DNA of 26,311 nucleotides from an uncultured Collinsella sp. (GCA_900542275.1 UQMW01000031.1:1-26311); one strand, 5' to 3'. Positions 1 to 7,426 are shown, counted from the first letter of the stretch. The notes: generated by a model from the sequence alone, not told the origin. A program made the numbers and translations.

Positions 1-57
1 CAGGCCACGCGCCGTCGCCGGCGCGAACGCGATCGGGAGCCCGGTCCCGTCCGCCGC

Positions 58-1380
58 ATGGTCAACGCCTGGTGGAACCGTCTGCTCGGTGCCGTCTACG
101 GCGGCGGCTTCTCCATGCAGGAAGCGGAATACGAGGAGCACGCCACCAGTCGCGACTATCTTTGGAACACCCTCGGCACCGCCGTGTGGGGCTTGGCATT
201 TCCGCTGCTCACCATCGTGTCTACGCAGCTCGTGGGCGCCGAAGAAGCAGGCAAATTCTCCATCGCCTTTGTCACCGGCACGCTCATCATGATCGCGTGC
301 AACTACGGCGTGCGCAATTTCCAGGTCTCGGACATCGACGAAAAGACGTCCTTTGCCTCCTACCAGCTCAACCGCTGGCTTTGTGGAGCGCTCGCCCTAG
401 GCTGCGGCCTCATGTACAGCAGCGCCCGCGGCTATGACGCGCAGATGGCGACGATCGGCCTGGGCGTCTACCTGTATAAGGTCATCGACGGCGTCGCCGA
501 CGTGTACGAAGGCCGCCTGCAGCAGGCCGACAAACTCTACTTGGCTGGAATGAGCCAAACGCTACGCTCCGTCGGCGTCATCGCGGTCTTCAGCGTGGCG
601 CTGTTCCTCACGCGCAGCATGCCCATCGCGGCCATGGCCATGGGCATCGCCGCGATCGCCTCGCTCGTGCTGGTCACCGCGCCGCTCGCCCTGCTCGAGA
701 CCGAAAAATCGCGCCGCGTGAGCCTTCGCGAGGTCGGCCACCTGTTTGTCCAGTGCGCTCCACTCTTTGGTGCACTGTTCTTGTTCAACCTTATCGAGAG
801 CATGCCCAAGTTTGTGATGGAAGGCACGCTGGCATACAAATATCAGCTGTACTTTAATGCCCTGTTCTTTCCGGCGCAGGCTATTTTGCTGAGCATTGGA
901 TTTATCTATAAACCGCAGCTCCTGCGCTTGTCGAGCATTTGGGCTAATCCTCGCAAGCGTCGTCGCTTTGACCTGATTATTGTTGCCGTTATGGCGCTGA
1001 TCGTGGTCATCACCGGCATGTGCGCCGCATTTATGGCAGGTCCCGGTATTTCCCTCATGAGCTTTATGTACGGCCTCAGCTTTGAACGCTACCGTACGCT
1101 GGCGCTGCTGATGGTCGTCGCCGGCGGCGTCACCGCGGCCATCGACTTTATCTACGCCATCATCACGGTGCTGCGCCACGCTGGAGACGTCACCAAGATC
1201 TACCTGATCTGCTTCGCCGTAAGCGTGGTGCTGCCGGTGAACCTGATTAAGCTGCTGGGTCTGATGGGCGCCGTGGTGAGCTACCTAGCCATCATGGCCC
1301 TACTCCTGGTGCTGCTGATAATCGAGTACGCCCACATCCGCCAACGCATCGAACACGACCGCAACCCATACGGCGCCTAA
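58..1380 (+). CDS. polysaccharide/oligosaccharide flippase (Wzx/MATE-like membrane protein), start uncertain
   Basis: An integral membrane protein with about 12 hydrophobic segments, starting near residue 35 (WNTLGTAVWGLAFPLLTIV). It resembles MOP-superfamily exporters that flip undecaprenyl-linked sugar units across the cytoplasmic membrane for envelope polysaccharide assembly. The N-terminal pattern fits the family: a charged lead, then WNTLG, an AGKF segment and a YGVRNFQVSDIDE loop. The reading frame is open to base 1, with an Arg-rich stretch before the ATG at 58, and neither ATG 58 nor ATG 115 has a convincing ribosome site. The true start may therefore lie before the window. The C-terminus ends in a short charged tail. 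No partner glycosyltransferase is visible, so the substrate is unknown. The family assignment is by overall resemblance. Confidence 0.75.
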   Translation: MVNAWWNRLLGAVYGGGFSMQEAEYEEHATSRDYLWNTLGTAVWGLAFPLLTIVSTQLVGAEEAGKFSIAFVTGTLIMIACNYGVRNFQVSDIDEKTSFASYQLNRWLCGALALGCGLMYSSARGYDAQMATIGLGVYLYKVIDGVADVYEGRLQQADKLYLAGMSQTLRSVGVIAVFSVALFLTRSMPIAAMAMGIAAIASLVLVTAPLALLETEKSRRVSLREVGHLFVQCAPLFGALFLFNLIESMPKFVMEGTLAYKYQLYFNALFFPAQAILLSIGFIYKPQLLRLSSIWANPRKRRRFDLIIVAVMALIVVITGMCAAFMAGPGISLMSFMYGLSFERYRTLALLMVVAGGVTAAIDFIYAIITVLRHAGDVTKIYLICFAVSVVLPVNLIKLLGLMGAVVSYLAIMALLLVLLIIEYAHIRQRIEHDRNPYGA

Positions 1381-1424
1381 TTAGCTGCCCCCGGTCACCG
1401 GAATTTGCGATGGAATCACCCCGG

Positions 1425-1600
1425 CTGGGGTCTCGTTGCGGACAATATGCATCGCGCAAAACTAAGTGAGTAGACTTTTGCCGAATCCCTGACCACACCG
1501 GCAAAACACAAGTCAATGACCTGCGGTTTTGTTGAGGCAAATTTGCCGGCTGCTCGGCATTTCCAAAAAAGCCTACTCACTTAGCCAGCGGGCAGCCAAA
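1425..1600. repeat. 176-bp dispersed repeat, copy 1, with inner 12-bp inverted termini
   Basis: This stretch aligns without gaps to 5558-5733. I count 26 mismatches in 176 positions, about 85% identity. Inside it, CTAAGTGAGTAG (1462-1473) and CTACTCACTTAG (1573-1584) form perfect inverted termini of a 123-bp core, continued by CTTTT/AAAAG. No ORF is conserved between the copies. It is MITE-like or a structured intergenic repeat. Together with the next unit it fills the gap between the flippase and the phosphatase gene. Confidence 0.8.
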
Positions 1601-1657
1601 TGATTTTAAAATCCCCGTCCCAGAGAAATCAATTAGCGGGCAGAAGGGCAAAAGTGG

Positions 1658-1686
1658 TCAAAAACCCTTCCCAAATTAGCTACCCC
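1658..1686. repeat. small palindromic intergenic repeat, copy A
   Basis: Carries CCCAAATTAGCTACCCC preceded by CAAAAACCCTT. It matches, in opposite orientation, the unit at 4477-4513 (GGGTAGCTAA...TTAGCTACCC) and resembles the one at 5504-5535. The left arm is degraded here. It lies just 3' of the convergent end of the phosphatase gene. Confidence 0.5.
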
Positions 1687-1695
1687 TTGCACCGA

Positions 1696-2535
1696 TTATT
1701 CGCCCGGGTTGATGTTCGCGTAGAACTCCGCCCCGTCGTCCAGGCGCAGGATGCCCACGCGACCGAACTCGGAGCCGGTGGCGGCGGCGCAGTCGATATC
1801 GATGCGATCGGGCACACCGGCGGTATCCTCGCCGCCCAGGCGCACAATCTGCCCGCGACCCGACTCCTCATCGAGCCCCGCCAGACCACCGACCTCGCAA
1901 TAGCGCCCAAGCGATACCGTGGGCGTGTGACCGCTAACCACGACCGGGCCCTTGCCCTCGGCAGAAAGCAGCCCGGTCGGCACATCCCAGTAGCCGTGAC
2001 GAATCCACAGCAAGTCATCGGACGACTGCACGGCGAGCATTTGCTGCAGCAACTCGCGATCGGCATCAACCGCTCCCCTGCCGTCGGCGCAATCGACACC
2101 ATGCTCAAGCAAAAACGCACGCGCCGCCTCGGTCTGAATACCGGCGTGCACCAGCAGGTACGGCCGCTCGGCAGTCTCGACCACCGCATAGAGCGGCAGG
2201 GCGGCAGCCCAGCGCACAAGCTCCTCGTACGCCTCAAATTCCATGTCGTTAAGCTGCTCGCGCGTCGTCCAGCCACCGTTGATATCCCAGGTCTCGGCAT
2301 CGAGCGGGTCCTGCCCAATAATCGCGTCGAGCATAATCTGCTCGTGGTTGCCCTTAAGCACGCGAGCGTTGGGCAGCGACCGCACCAAGTTGATGACGCC
2401 GACCGGATCGGGACCGCGGTCGATCATGTCACCCAGCACATACAGCGTGTCGTCGGACGTCAGCGAGATCTTGGAAAGGGCCTCGTCCAGCGCGCGCACG
2501 TGCCCGTGAGCATCGGATGTCACATAGATCGCCAT
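1696..2535 (-). CDS. calcineurin-like metallophosphoesterase (PP2A/ApaH-like phosphatase)
   Basis: A soluble 279-residue metallophosphatase with the family's metal-binding blocks in order. These are SDAHGH (D8, H10), GDMIDRG (residues 35-41), GNHE (N63-H64), a later LLVHAGI block and SGHTP (near residue 200). They bind a two-metal centre that hydrolyses phosphate mono- or diesters. The set resembles bacterial PPP-type Ser/Thr phosphatases and ApaH-like enzymes, so the substrate (phosphoprotein or dinucleotide polyphosphate) cannot be told from sequence. The ATG start leads directly into the first metal motif, as is usual. The gene is transcribed divergently from the antiporter gene across a 331-bp gap, and a plausible promoter lies about 75 nt upstream. 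The length is normal for the family and nothing is missing. Confidence 0.85.
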   Translation of the reverse strand: MAIYVTSDAHGHVRALDEALSKISLTSDDTLYVLGDMIDRGPDPVGVINLVRSLPNARVLKGNHEQIMLDAIIGQDPLDAETWDINGGWTTREQLNDMEFEAYEELVRWAAALPLYAVVETAERPYLLVHAGIQTEAARAFLLEHGVDCADGRGAVDADRELLQQMLAVQSSDDLLWIRHGYWDVPTGLLSAEGKGPVVVSGHTPTVSLGRYCEVGGLAGLDEESGRGQIVRLGGEDTAGVPDRIDIDCAAATGSEFGRVGILRLDDGAEFYANINPGE

Positions 2536-2610
2536 GGAACGCCTTTCCCTGCATTGCGGCCGAAGCCCGAAGCCACGGCTAAAACTTCAAGTTGAACTTA
2601 AACGTTATCC

Positions 2611-2639
2611 ATTGTACTCCGTTGCAATAAAGCTGGAAA
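2611..2639 (-). promoter_or_regulatory. candidate sigma70 promoter of the metallophosphoesterase gene
   Basis: On the minus strand, TTTCCA (2639-2634) lies 17 nt before TACAAT (2616-2611). These match 4 of 6 and 5 of 6 consensus bases. The site is about 75 nt from the ATG. A near-palindrome, AACTTCAAGTTGAACTT on the plus strand (about 2583-2599), follows downstream. The rest of the 2536-2866 gap is C-rich on the plus strand. I see no gene in it and no clear promoter for the antiporter. Confidence 0.4.
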
Positions 2640-2866
2640 GTGCTACAAGTCGCCAACGGTCGCCGGCCCCCGCTCGCGTGTGCCAACCATGCCGCATCAC
2701 CAGCACCACCAGCGTCAACGCCCCCGACCAGAGCCACACGCCCCCCGGCCTCGTGTCGAAAATGCGAACGCCCGCCGCTCGGCCCCATAAACCCACCACC
2801 TTTGGGTACAAATAACTGCAGTCAACTGACCGTGCCACGCCAACCACCCAGGAGCGGACACCCCCT

Positions 2867-4468
2867 ATGAACCAGATCCTTCTTTTTATCGGCCTCGTTA
2901 TCATTTTGTGCCTGACCATTAAACCCGTCGGCAAAAAGCTCCCCTTCCCCACCCTGCTCATCTTTATCGCGCTGGGTATGCTGCTGGGCGTCAACGGGCC
3001 GGCGCACATCGACTTTAGCGACTACGCGCTTACCGAGACCGTCTGCAGCACAGCGCTGCTGTTCATCATGTTCTACGGCGGTTTTAACACCAACATCGAC
3101 CGCGCCAAACCCGTCGCCGCGCCTGCAGTGCTGCTGAGCACACTCGGCGTGGTCATCACCGCCGGCATCACCGGCGTGTTTGCGCACCTGGTTCTGGGCT
3201 TCGACTGGATCGGCGGCCTGCTGCTGGGCTCGGTTGTGGCGTCCACCGATGCGGCGAGCGTCTTTAGCGTGCTGCGCGAGCACAACCTGTCGCTGCGCGG
3301 CGGCACCGACTCGCTGCTCGAGGTCGAATCGGGCTCAAACGACCCCGTCGCCTACATGCTCACCGCGGTGCTCGCGACCCTCGCGGCCGGCGGCAACATC
3401 GACATCCCCATGCTGCTGACCAAGCAAATCATCCTGGGCGTGGGCCTGGGCCTTGTCATCGGCTGGGCATCGGGCCGCCTGATTGAGCGCGCACACGCAA
3501 CGGCCGAGGGTGCGCAGACTATCTTTTTATTCGCCGTGGCGATCGTTGCCTACGCGCTGCCGAGCTATCTGGGCGGCAGCGGCTTTTTGGCCGTATACCT
3601 GGCAGGCATTGTGCTGGGCGCGAGCGACATCACCGGCAAGGTCGAGATGGTGCACTTCTTCGACACCCTCACCGAGATGGCCGAGATGGCCATCTTCTTC
3701 TTGCTGGGCCTGCTCGTGACGCCCGCCCGCCTGCCGCAAATGCTACTGCCGGGCCTGGCACTCATGGCGTTTATGCTCTTCGTGAGCCGCCCCATCGCCG
3801 TCGGTGTGCTGTTGGCGCCCTTTAAGACGAACCCTCGCCAGGTAGCGCTCGTAAGCTGGGCTGGCCTGCGCGGCGCGGCTTCGGTCGTCTTTAGCCTCTT
3901 TGCCGTGGTGGCCGGCGTTCCCGGTGGTCACGACCTGTTTGACCTGGTGTTTGTGATTGCCGTGTCGAGCATTGTGGTGCAGGGCTCGCTGCTGCCGGCG
4001 GTGGCGAAAAAGCTCGACATGATCGACGCAGAAGGCGACGTGCGCCGCACGTTTAACGACTACCGCGACGAAGACGGCATGTCGTTCGTCAAGCTCAAGG
4101 TGGGCGCGGGTCATCCGTTTGCCGGACGCTCGCTCGCCGATATTGGCAGCGCTACGAACATGCTCGTCGTCCTGGTGCTGCGCGACGGCGCGCACCCGGT
4201 GTTACCCAATGGCGATACCGTAATCGAGGAAGGCGACCTGTTGGTGATGGCTGCCCCAACATTTGAAGAGCGTGCCGAGGTTACGCTGCGCGAGGTCACC
4301 GTAACGCCCCACGGTCGCCTGGCCGGCCAGCGCCTGCGCGACGTGCCGCAAGGCAAGCACCCCTTTATCGTCGTGATGCTCAAGCGCGACGGCCAAACGA
4401 TCATCCCCGACGGCAACACCCTCATATACGCCGGCGACGAAGCCGTCATCGCCACCCTGGCATCGTAG
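2867..4468 (+). CDS. CPA1 cation/proton antiporter with C-terminal TrkA-C (RCK_C) domains, K+/H+ (NhaP2-like)
   Basis: A 533-residue inner-membrane antiporter. Residues 1-385 hold about 12-13 hydrophobic helices typical of CPA1/NhaP exchangers. These include the family's VESGSNDPVAYM signature with the paired Asn158-Asp159 expected to bind the exchanged ion, and a re-entrant WAGLRGAASVVFSLFA block. The cytosolic tail (about 405-533) has two TrkA-C-like repeats (LKVGAGHPFAGRSLADIG... and VTPHGRLAGQRLRDVP...). Each ends in a DGDTVIEEGD/DGNTLIYAGDE strand-turn of the type that senses nucleotides or ions. The architecture is that of K+/H+ antiporters of the NhaP2/CvrA group, which set cytosolic K+ and pH, but the ion is inferred. 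An AGGAG lies about 13 nt before the ATG, slightly far. A hairpin unit follows the stop. Confidence 0.85.
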   Translation: MNQILLFIGLVIILCLTIKPVGKKLPFPTLLIFIALGMLLGVNGPAHIDFSDYALTETVCSTALLFIMFYGGFNTNIDRAKPVAAPAVLLSTLGVVITAGITGVFAHLVLGFDWIGGLLLGSVVASTDAASVFSVLREHNLSLRGGTDSLLEVESGSNDPVAYMLTAVLATLAAGGNIDIPMLLTKQIILGVGLGLVIGWASGRLIERAHATAEGAQTIFLFAVAIVAYALPSYLGGSGFLAVYLAGIVLGASDITGKVEMVHFFDTLTEMAEMAIFFLLGLLVTPARLPQMLLPGLALMAFMLFVSRPIAVGVLLAPFKTNPRQVALVSWAGLRGAASVVFSLFAVVAGVPGGHDLFDLVFVIAVSSIVVQGSLLPAVAKKLDMIDAEGDVRRTFNDYRDEDGMSFVKLKVGAGHPFAGRSLADIGSATNMLVVLVLRDGAHPVLPNGDTVIEEGDLLVMAAPTFEERAEVTLREVTVTPHGRLAGQRLRDVPQGKHPFIVVMLKRDGQTIIPDGNTLIYAGDEAVIATLAS

Positions 4469-4476
4469 CGGCTATG

Positions 4477-4519
4477 GGGTAGCTAATTTGGGACGGGGGC
4501 TTTTTAGCTACCCAACTTT
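4477..4519 (+). terminator. hairpin repeat unit (copy B) acting as likely terminator of the antiporter gene
   Basis: GGGTAGCTAA (4477-4486) pairs perfectly with TTAGCTACCC (4504-4513) over a 17-nt loop that contains CTTTT. AACTTTTT follows. It lies 9 nt after the antiporter stop. It is the best-preserved of three related palindromic units in the window (also near 1658 and 5504). Confidence 0.55.
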
Positions 4520-4547
4520 TTGTCACATTTCCATACCCGCAGGTAGA

Positions 4548-4576
4548 TTGACGAACATGTGTTTGGTTAGTATAAT
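4548..4576 (+). promoter_or_regulatory. strong sigma70 promoter upstream of the DUF3800 gene
   Basis: TTGACG (4548-4553), 17-nt spacer, TATAAT (4571-4576). This is the closest consensus promoter in the window. A second possible promoter overlaps the transcript: TTGAAT (4583-4588), 18 nt, TATAAA (4607-4612). Transcription would begin near 4583, well ahead of the hairpin terminator at 4646. Confidence 0.7.
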
Positions 4577-4582
4577 TTCTAC

Positions 4583-4676
4583 TTGAATAAACTCCTCGTC
4601 TCGTGGTATAAAAGGGTTGCGTTCCTTTATGGAGGGCAGTCAAGGGCCGGGGGATCCCCCCGGCATTTTTGTTTTT
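4583..4676 (+). ncRNA. structured small RNA or leader before the DUF3800 gene, ending in its own terminator
   Basis: From the predicted start near 4583 the RNA can fold. CTCC (4592-4595) pairs with GGAG (4631-4634), enclosing ATAAAAGG...CCTTTAT. A GC stem follows: GCCGGGGG (4646-4653) with CCCCCGGC (4657-4664), then ATTTTTGTTTTT. It therefore looks like a roughly 90-nt RNA terminated 15 nt before the start codon, with the gene expressed by read-through. Structured motifs upstream of DUF3800 genes have been described as the DUF3800 RNA families in comparative searches. Membership in one of those is my inference. Confidence 0.5.
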
Positions 4677-4690
4677 AGGGAGACTGCATC

Positions 4691-5368
4691 ATGAGGGAGC
4701 TTTCCGTCTTCGTCGACGAATCCGGCAACTACGGAGGACAAAGTGCTAAGTACTATCTCGTTACGCTTGTTTTCCATGACCAGTCAGCGTCAGTTGCTGA
4801 GATTATTTATCGCTACGAACACACACTTAGATCGCGTGGGCTTCCCGATATCCCCCTGCACATGAATCCCCTGATGCATGGCAATGAATCCTACAGGGGC
4901 ATGGACACCCACTTGCGGAATCGCCTTTTGTCGAGTTTTGCAACATTTGCCAACAAATGCCCCGTCACATACATGACGTTCAGCTACCAAAGAAACAAAT
5001 TCAAAAGCGATGCGGCTATGTTCGCAAGAATGCGTCGTGACTTGATCCTCTTTTTGTTCGACAGACTTCAGTGTTTCCAAAGCTATGACGCTGTCAAAAT
5101 CTATTACGACGACGGGCAAAACGAGGTAACGGCCATCCTTCACGCTGCATTCGAATACGTTCTCGGAAGGCAGGCGGTCATTTATAAAGAATGTGACCCG
5201 AAGCACTTTAGGCTTCAGCAAATTGCTGACTACATCTGCGAAATCGAACTGGCGCAAATTAAATATGGACGCTCCGAGCAATCAAATACCGAGCAGATCT
5301 TCTTTGGAAACTATCGTGATTTCAAGAAAAATCATCTTAGAAAGATTCGCGCTAAACGTCTCTTGTAG
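4691..5368 (+). CDS. DUF3800 domain-containing protein
   Basis: A 225-residue soluble protein beginning RELSVFVDESGNYGG, the acidic DESG signature that opens DUF3800 proteins. Later acidic positions fit the family: IYYDDGQNE near 138-146, and LQQIADYICEIELA near 175-188, where the family has a conserved L-Q-x-A-D-x-x segment. The arrangement recalls an RNase H-like fold with spaced Asp/Glu, so a nuclease role is possible but unproven. GGGAG ends about 8 nt before the ATG. Base composition is clearly more AT-rich than its neighbours, with frequent AAA, TTT and ATT codons, which suggests recent transfer. It is a single gene with a terminator-bearing structured RNA on each side, a layout reminiscent of RNA-regulated toxin modules. 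Its function is unknown. Confidence 0.85.
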   Translation: MRELSVFVDESGNYGGQSAKYYLVTLVFHDQSASVAEIIYRYEHTLRSRGLPDIPLHMNPLMHGNESYRGMDTHLRNRLLSSFATFANKCPVTYMTFSYQRNKFKSDAAMFARMRRDLILFLFDRLQCFQSYDAVKIYYDDGQNEVTAILHAAFEYVLGRQAVIYKECDPKHFRLQQIADYICEIELAQIKYGRSEQSNTEQIFFGNYRDFKKNHLRKIRAKRLL

Positions 5369-5383
5369 ACCCGGCACGTGGCT

Positions 5384-5456
5384 TCTGTTATAAAGATATC
5401 GGTACCCTCCAAGAGAGGGGCCTCCAAGAGCCGGGGTTTTACCCCCGGCATTTTTT
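5384..5456 (+). terminator. second structured element with tandem repeat and intrinsic terminator after the DUF3800 gene
   Basis: After the stop, TTATAAAG is followed by two copies of CCTCCAAGAG (5406-5415 and 5421-5430, period 15), with a CCCTC/GAGGG mini-stem between them. Next comes GCCGGGG (5430-5436) pairing with CCCCGGC (5443-5449), then six Ts (5451-5456). The same GC stem with ATTTTT closes the upstream element at 4646-4676, so the DUF3800 gene sits between two related RNA ends. It works as the gene's terminator and may also be an independent small RNA. Confidence 0.7.
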
Positions 5457-5503
5457 ATGCGTAACGTCGCCGCAACTCCTACTTAGCCTCTAGGAAGATA
5501 CGG

Positions 5504-5535
5504 CTAGCTAAAAAGCCCTATCCCAAATTAACTAC
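5504..5535. repeat. small palindromic intergenic repeat, copy C
   Basis: TAGCTAAAAAGCCC...TCCCAAATTAACTA resembles the unit at 4477-4513 in opposite orientation, with one arm diverged (AACTA for AGCTA). It lies 22 nt before repeat copy 2. Copy A lies downstream of repeat copy 1, so both large copies have such a unit nearby. Confidence 0.5.
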
Positions 5536-5557
5536 ATTTGAGTATTGGTCGTCCCGA

Positions 5558-5733
5558 CTGGGGTCTCGTTGCGAGCAATTTGCGTCGCGCAAAACTAAGT
5601 GAGTAGGCTTTTGCCGAATCGCCAACCACATCGCCAAAGCACAGGTCTGTGATCTGCGATTTTGTTGAAGAAAATTCGTCGGGTGCTCAGCATTTCCAAA
5701 AAAGTCTACTCACTTAACCAGCGGGCGGTCAAA
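5558..5733. repeat. 176-bp dispersed repeat, copy 2
   Basis: Gapless partner of 1425-1600 (about 85% identity). The left terminus CTAAGTGAGTAG (5595-5606) is intact. The right terminus CTACTCACTTAA (5706-5717) has one changed outer base. Both copies keep the 123-bp core length. Together with the elements before and after it, it accounts for the 490-base gap between the DUF3800 gene and the 63-residue gene. No coding frame is shared between the two copies. Confidence 0.8.
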
Positions 5734-5821
5734 ATGGATGCGTCGCGACGTCGTTGGGCTCCGTTGCGACGGTTTATCGTGCATTTTCGCGCGGCCGCGG
5801 GCACAGACGCCCCCGTCCCCC

Positions 5822-5852
5822 ATGTGACAAAGGGACAGTCCCTTTGTCACAT
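5822..5852. repeat. perfect 15-bp palindrome (REP-like hairpin) at the 3' end of the minus-strand gene block
   Basis: ATGTGACAAAGGGAC (5822-5836), one central base, GTCCCTTTGTCACAT (5838-5852). The last arm ends two bases beyond the stop codon of the 63-residue gene. There is no T-run on either side, so it would be a weak Rho-independent terminator but a good RNA-end protecting hairpin. It looks like a dispersed REP-type palindrome. Confidence 0.6.
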
Positions 5853-5854
5853 TC

Positions 5855-6046
5855 TCAGTCATCGTCGACGGCAAAGTCGCGGAGGTCGAGGCCTTCGCGT
5901 TCGGCTCGGGCTAGGAGCTCTTGAGGTGACTCGTCCTCGATATCCACCACGTCGAGCATGGCGGCCGGAAAGCCCACGCCGGCTGCACTCCCCGCACGGT
6001 CGAGCAAACTCTCGCGCAGCTGGTCAACATCAACATCGATCTTCAT
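5855..6046 (-). CDS. small acidic protein of unknown function (63 aa)
   Basis: I do not recognise this protein. It has 18 Asp/Glu against 6 Lys/Arg, giving a net charge near -12. The N-terminus reads MKIDVDVDQLRESLLDRAG, followed by a hydrophobic stretch (GVGFPAAMLDVVDI) and then a helix-like SPQELLARAEREGLDL segment. There is no signal peptide. The start is well supported: GGGAG lies 7 nt before the ATG. The gene follows the 450-residue gene by only 27 nt, so the two are probably co-transcribed. The acidity could suit a nucleic-acid mimic or an antitoxin-like partner, but nothing specific shows this. It is the last gene of the minus-strand block and is followed by a perfect palindrome. Confidence 0.7.
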   Translation of the reverse strand: MKIDVDVDQLRESLLDRAGSAAGVGFPAAMLDVVDIEDESPQELLARAEREGLDLRDFAVDDD

Positions 6047-6073
6047 GGTGAAACTCCCTACCGGATCTGGCCC

Positions 6074-7426
6074 CTACTCAGCAGCGCCGAGCACATTCAC
6101 GGCTGCAACGAAAGCCGCAGCCTGCTTGTCATCCATCTGTGTGGCCAAACGCCCCACGGGCTCGTCGTAAGCAAACTGTACTTTATCGATAAAGCAATCC
6201 CAGGCACGCTCGTCCACACGCACGGCGGCCTCGCAGTACTGGCTGAGCTTTTTGAGTCCATACCAAAACGCATTCACATGGCGTGCGGGATCCTCGTCCA
6301 GCACACCATCGTAGCGCCGTCCGTTAAACTCGCGCATGCGCGCCACGGCAACCTCGAGTGAGTCGCCGCCGTCGGCCGAAGCCTCGTCCACAAGCTCGGG
6401 AATCGCAACTTCGCGCCGAACATTGTGCCTGGTAGCACCGTCGTACTCGCCCACCAACACGTCTTCGTCAAATCGATCATCGTAGTCGAAATAACTACTG
6501 CCGCGGCAAATCCCATGCGGCGAACCGGCACCAAAGGCACAGAACAACCCGCCGTCGGCAACAACGCGCCTATAGGTCTCAAACGACTTCTTAACCTGAG
6601 CGAGCAACTCGAAAAGCCCTCCGGCATCGCACCCCGTCTCACACGTAATGCAAACAGGCCCCGGCAACGACACCGGCTCCACCGTGCTCCCCGCAACGCG
6701 GGCGGCACGCTCGGCCCGATACGCTTGGGCCGCCAAGCGCGCTCGCTGCGCAGCACCGCGCACATTAGTAAGCTCACGCTCCAGCGCCACGTCGCCGGCA
6801 ACATCGCCAGCAAACCCGCCAGCATCCCGCGGCCCGGTCGCACTCAGCTCGGACTCAAACGTCGCCGTAATCATGCCGGCAAGGTCCGTTGTATCGGCGG
6901 CACAACGCAGCTGCTCCAACTGCGTGCACAGCAGATCGGCATCCAGGGGCACGGCATCCACAACGTGCACGTTACTCAGACGCGCCGCGCCCTGCAGCAC
7001 CAAAGCCCCCGCAGCATCGTACGCCGCACGAACGCTGTCCGCCGTATTGGCACGCAGCTTTACCTCGATAAACGCAAGCGTCTGTTCCAGGCGGGCCAAC
7101 AGCTCGGCCTTGTCCTCCATACGCAAAAAGGCAGCGTAGCGCCGCTCCATCTGCAACGGGCCCACAACGCCTACCTGTTTGCGAGCGCGCGCAAGAGAAT
7201 CAAATTCAACACGGCGCACATACCCGTCAACGGCCCGCACGGCAGACTCACGCGCAGCACGCTCGGCAGCCTCGACGCCCCCGATCACGGCCAGTAGCTC
7301 GCGGGAGCGCGCCTTGCGCAATATCTCCCCGCGATCGTACTGCTCAAGCGCCGTCTGACGCTTGGCTACTGACTCAAAGCCGAAGAGCTCATCGAGCAGC
7401 TCGCCAACAGAACGCTCTTCCGCCAT
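6074..7426 (-). CDS. hypothetical protein downstream of brxL (450 aa)
   Basis: Not recognised. The start is secure: AGGAGG lies 8 nt before the ATG. Residues 1-240 are Ala/Arg/Glu-rich and look largely helical, with coiled-coil-like runs (for example LARLEQTLAFIEVKLRAN and AAQRARLAAQAYRAERAARVAG). From about residue 250 the protein becomes a compact domain with a Cys cluster (CITCETGC), a Gly-rich aromatic segment (GGLFCAFGAGSPHGICRGSSYFDYDD) and a conserved-looking helical end (HVNAFWYGLKKLSQYCEAA). No membrane segment or nucleotide-binding loop is seen. GC content and codon use match the BREX genes. It lies on the same strand 95 bp after brxL and 27 nt before the 63-residue gene. It may be a BREX accessory gene or simply a chromosomal neighbour; none of the named BREX accessory families fits. 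Confidence 0.75.
   Translation of the reverse strand: MAEERSVGELLDELFGFESVAKRQTALEQYDRGEILRKARSRELLAVIGGVEAAERAARESAVRAVDGYVRRVEFDSLARARKQVGVVGPLQMERRYAAFLRMEDKAELLARLEQTLAFIEVKLRANTADSVRAAYDAAGALVLQGAARLSNVHVVDAVPLDADLLCTQLEQLRCAADTTDLAGMITATFESELSATGPRDAGGFAGDVAGDVALERELTNVRGAAQRARLAAQAYRAERAARVAGSTVEPVSLPGPVCITCETGCDAGGLFELLAQVKKSFETYRRVVADGGLFCAFGAGSPHGICRGSSYFDYDDRFDEDVLVGEYDGATRHNVRREVAIPELVDEASADGGDSLEVAVARMREFNGRRYDGVLDEDPARHVNAFWYGLKKLSQYCEAAVRVDERAWDCFIDKVQFAYDEPVGRLATQMDDKQAAAFVAAVNVLGAAE

Noticed and set aside
1600..2595. 331-codon plus-strand frame opposite the metallophosphoesterase
   Set aside because: The minus-strand gene has all metal-binding motifs. The plus frame is compositionally an antisense shadow.
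5406..5430. Two CCTCCAAGAG repeats considered as the start of a CRISPR array or a type III antitoxin repeat
   Set aside because: Only two 10-nt units with a 5-nt gap, no cas gene, and they lie after rather than before the gene. They are recorded as part of the structured element only.
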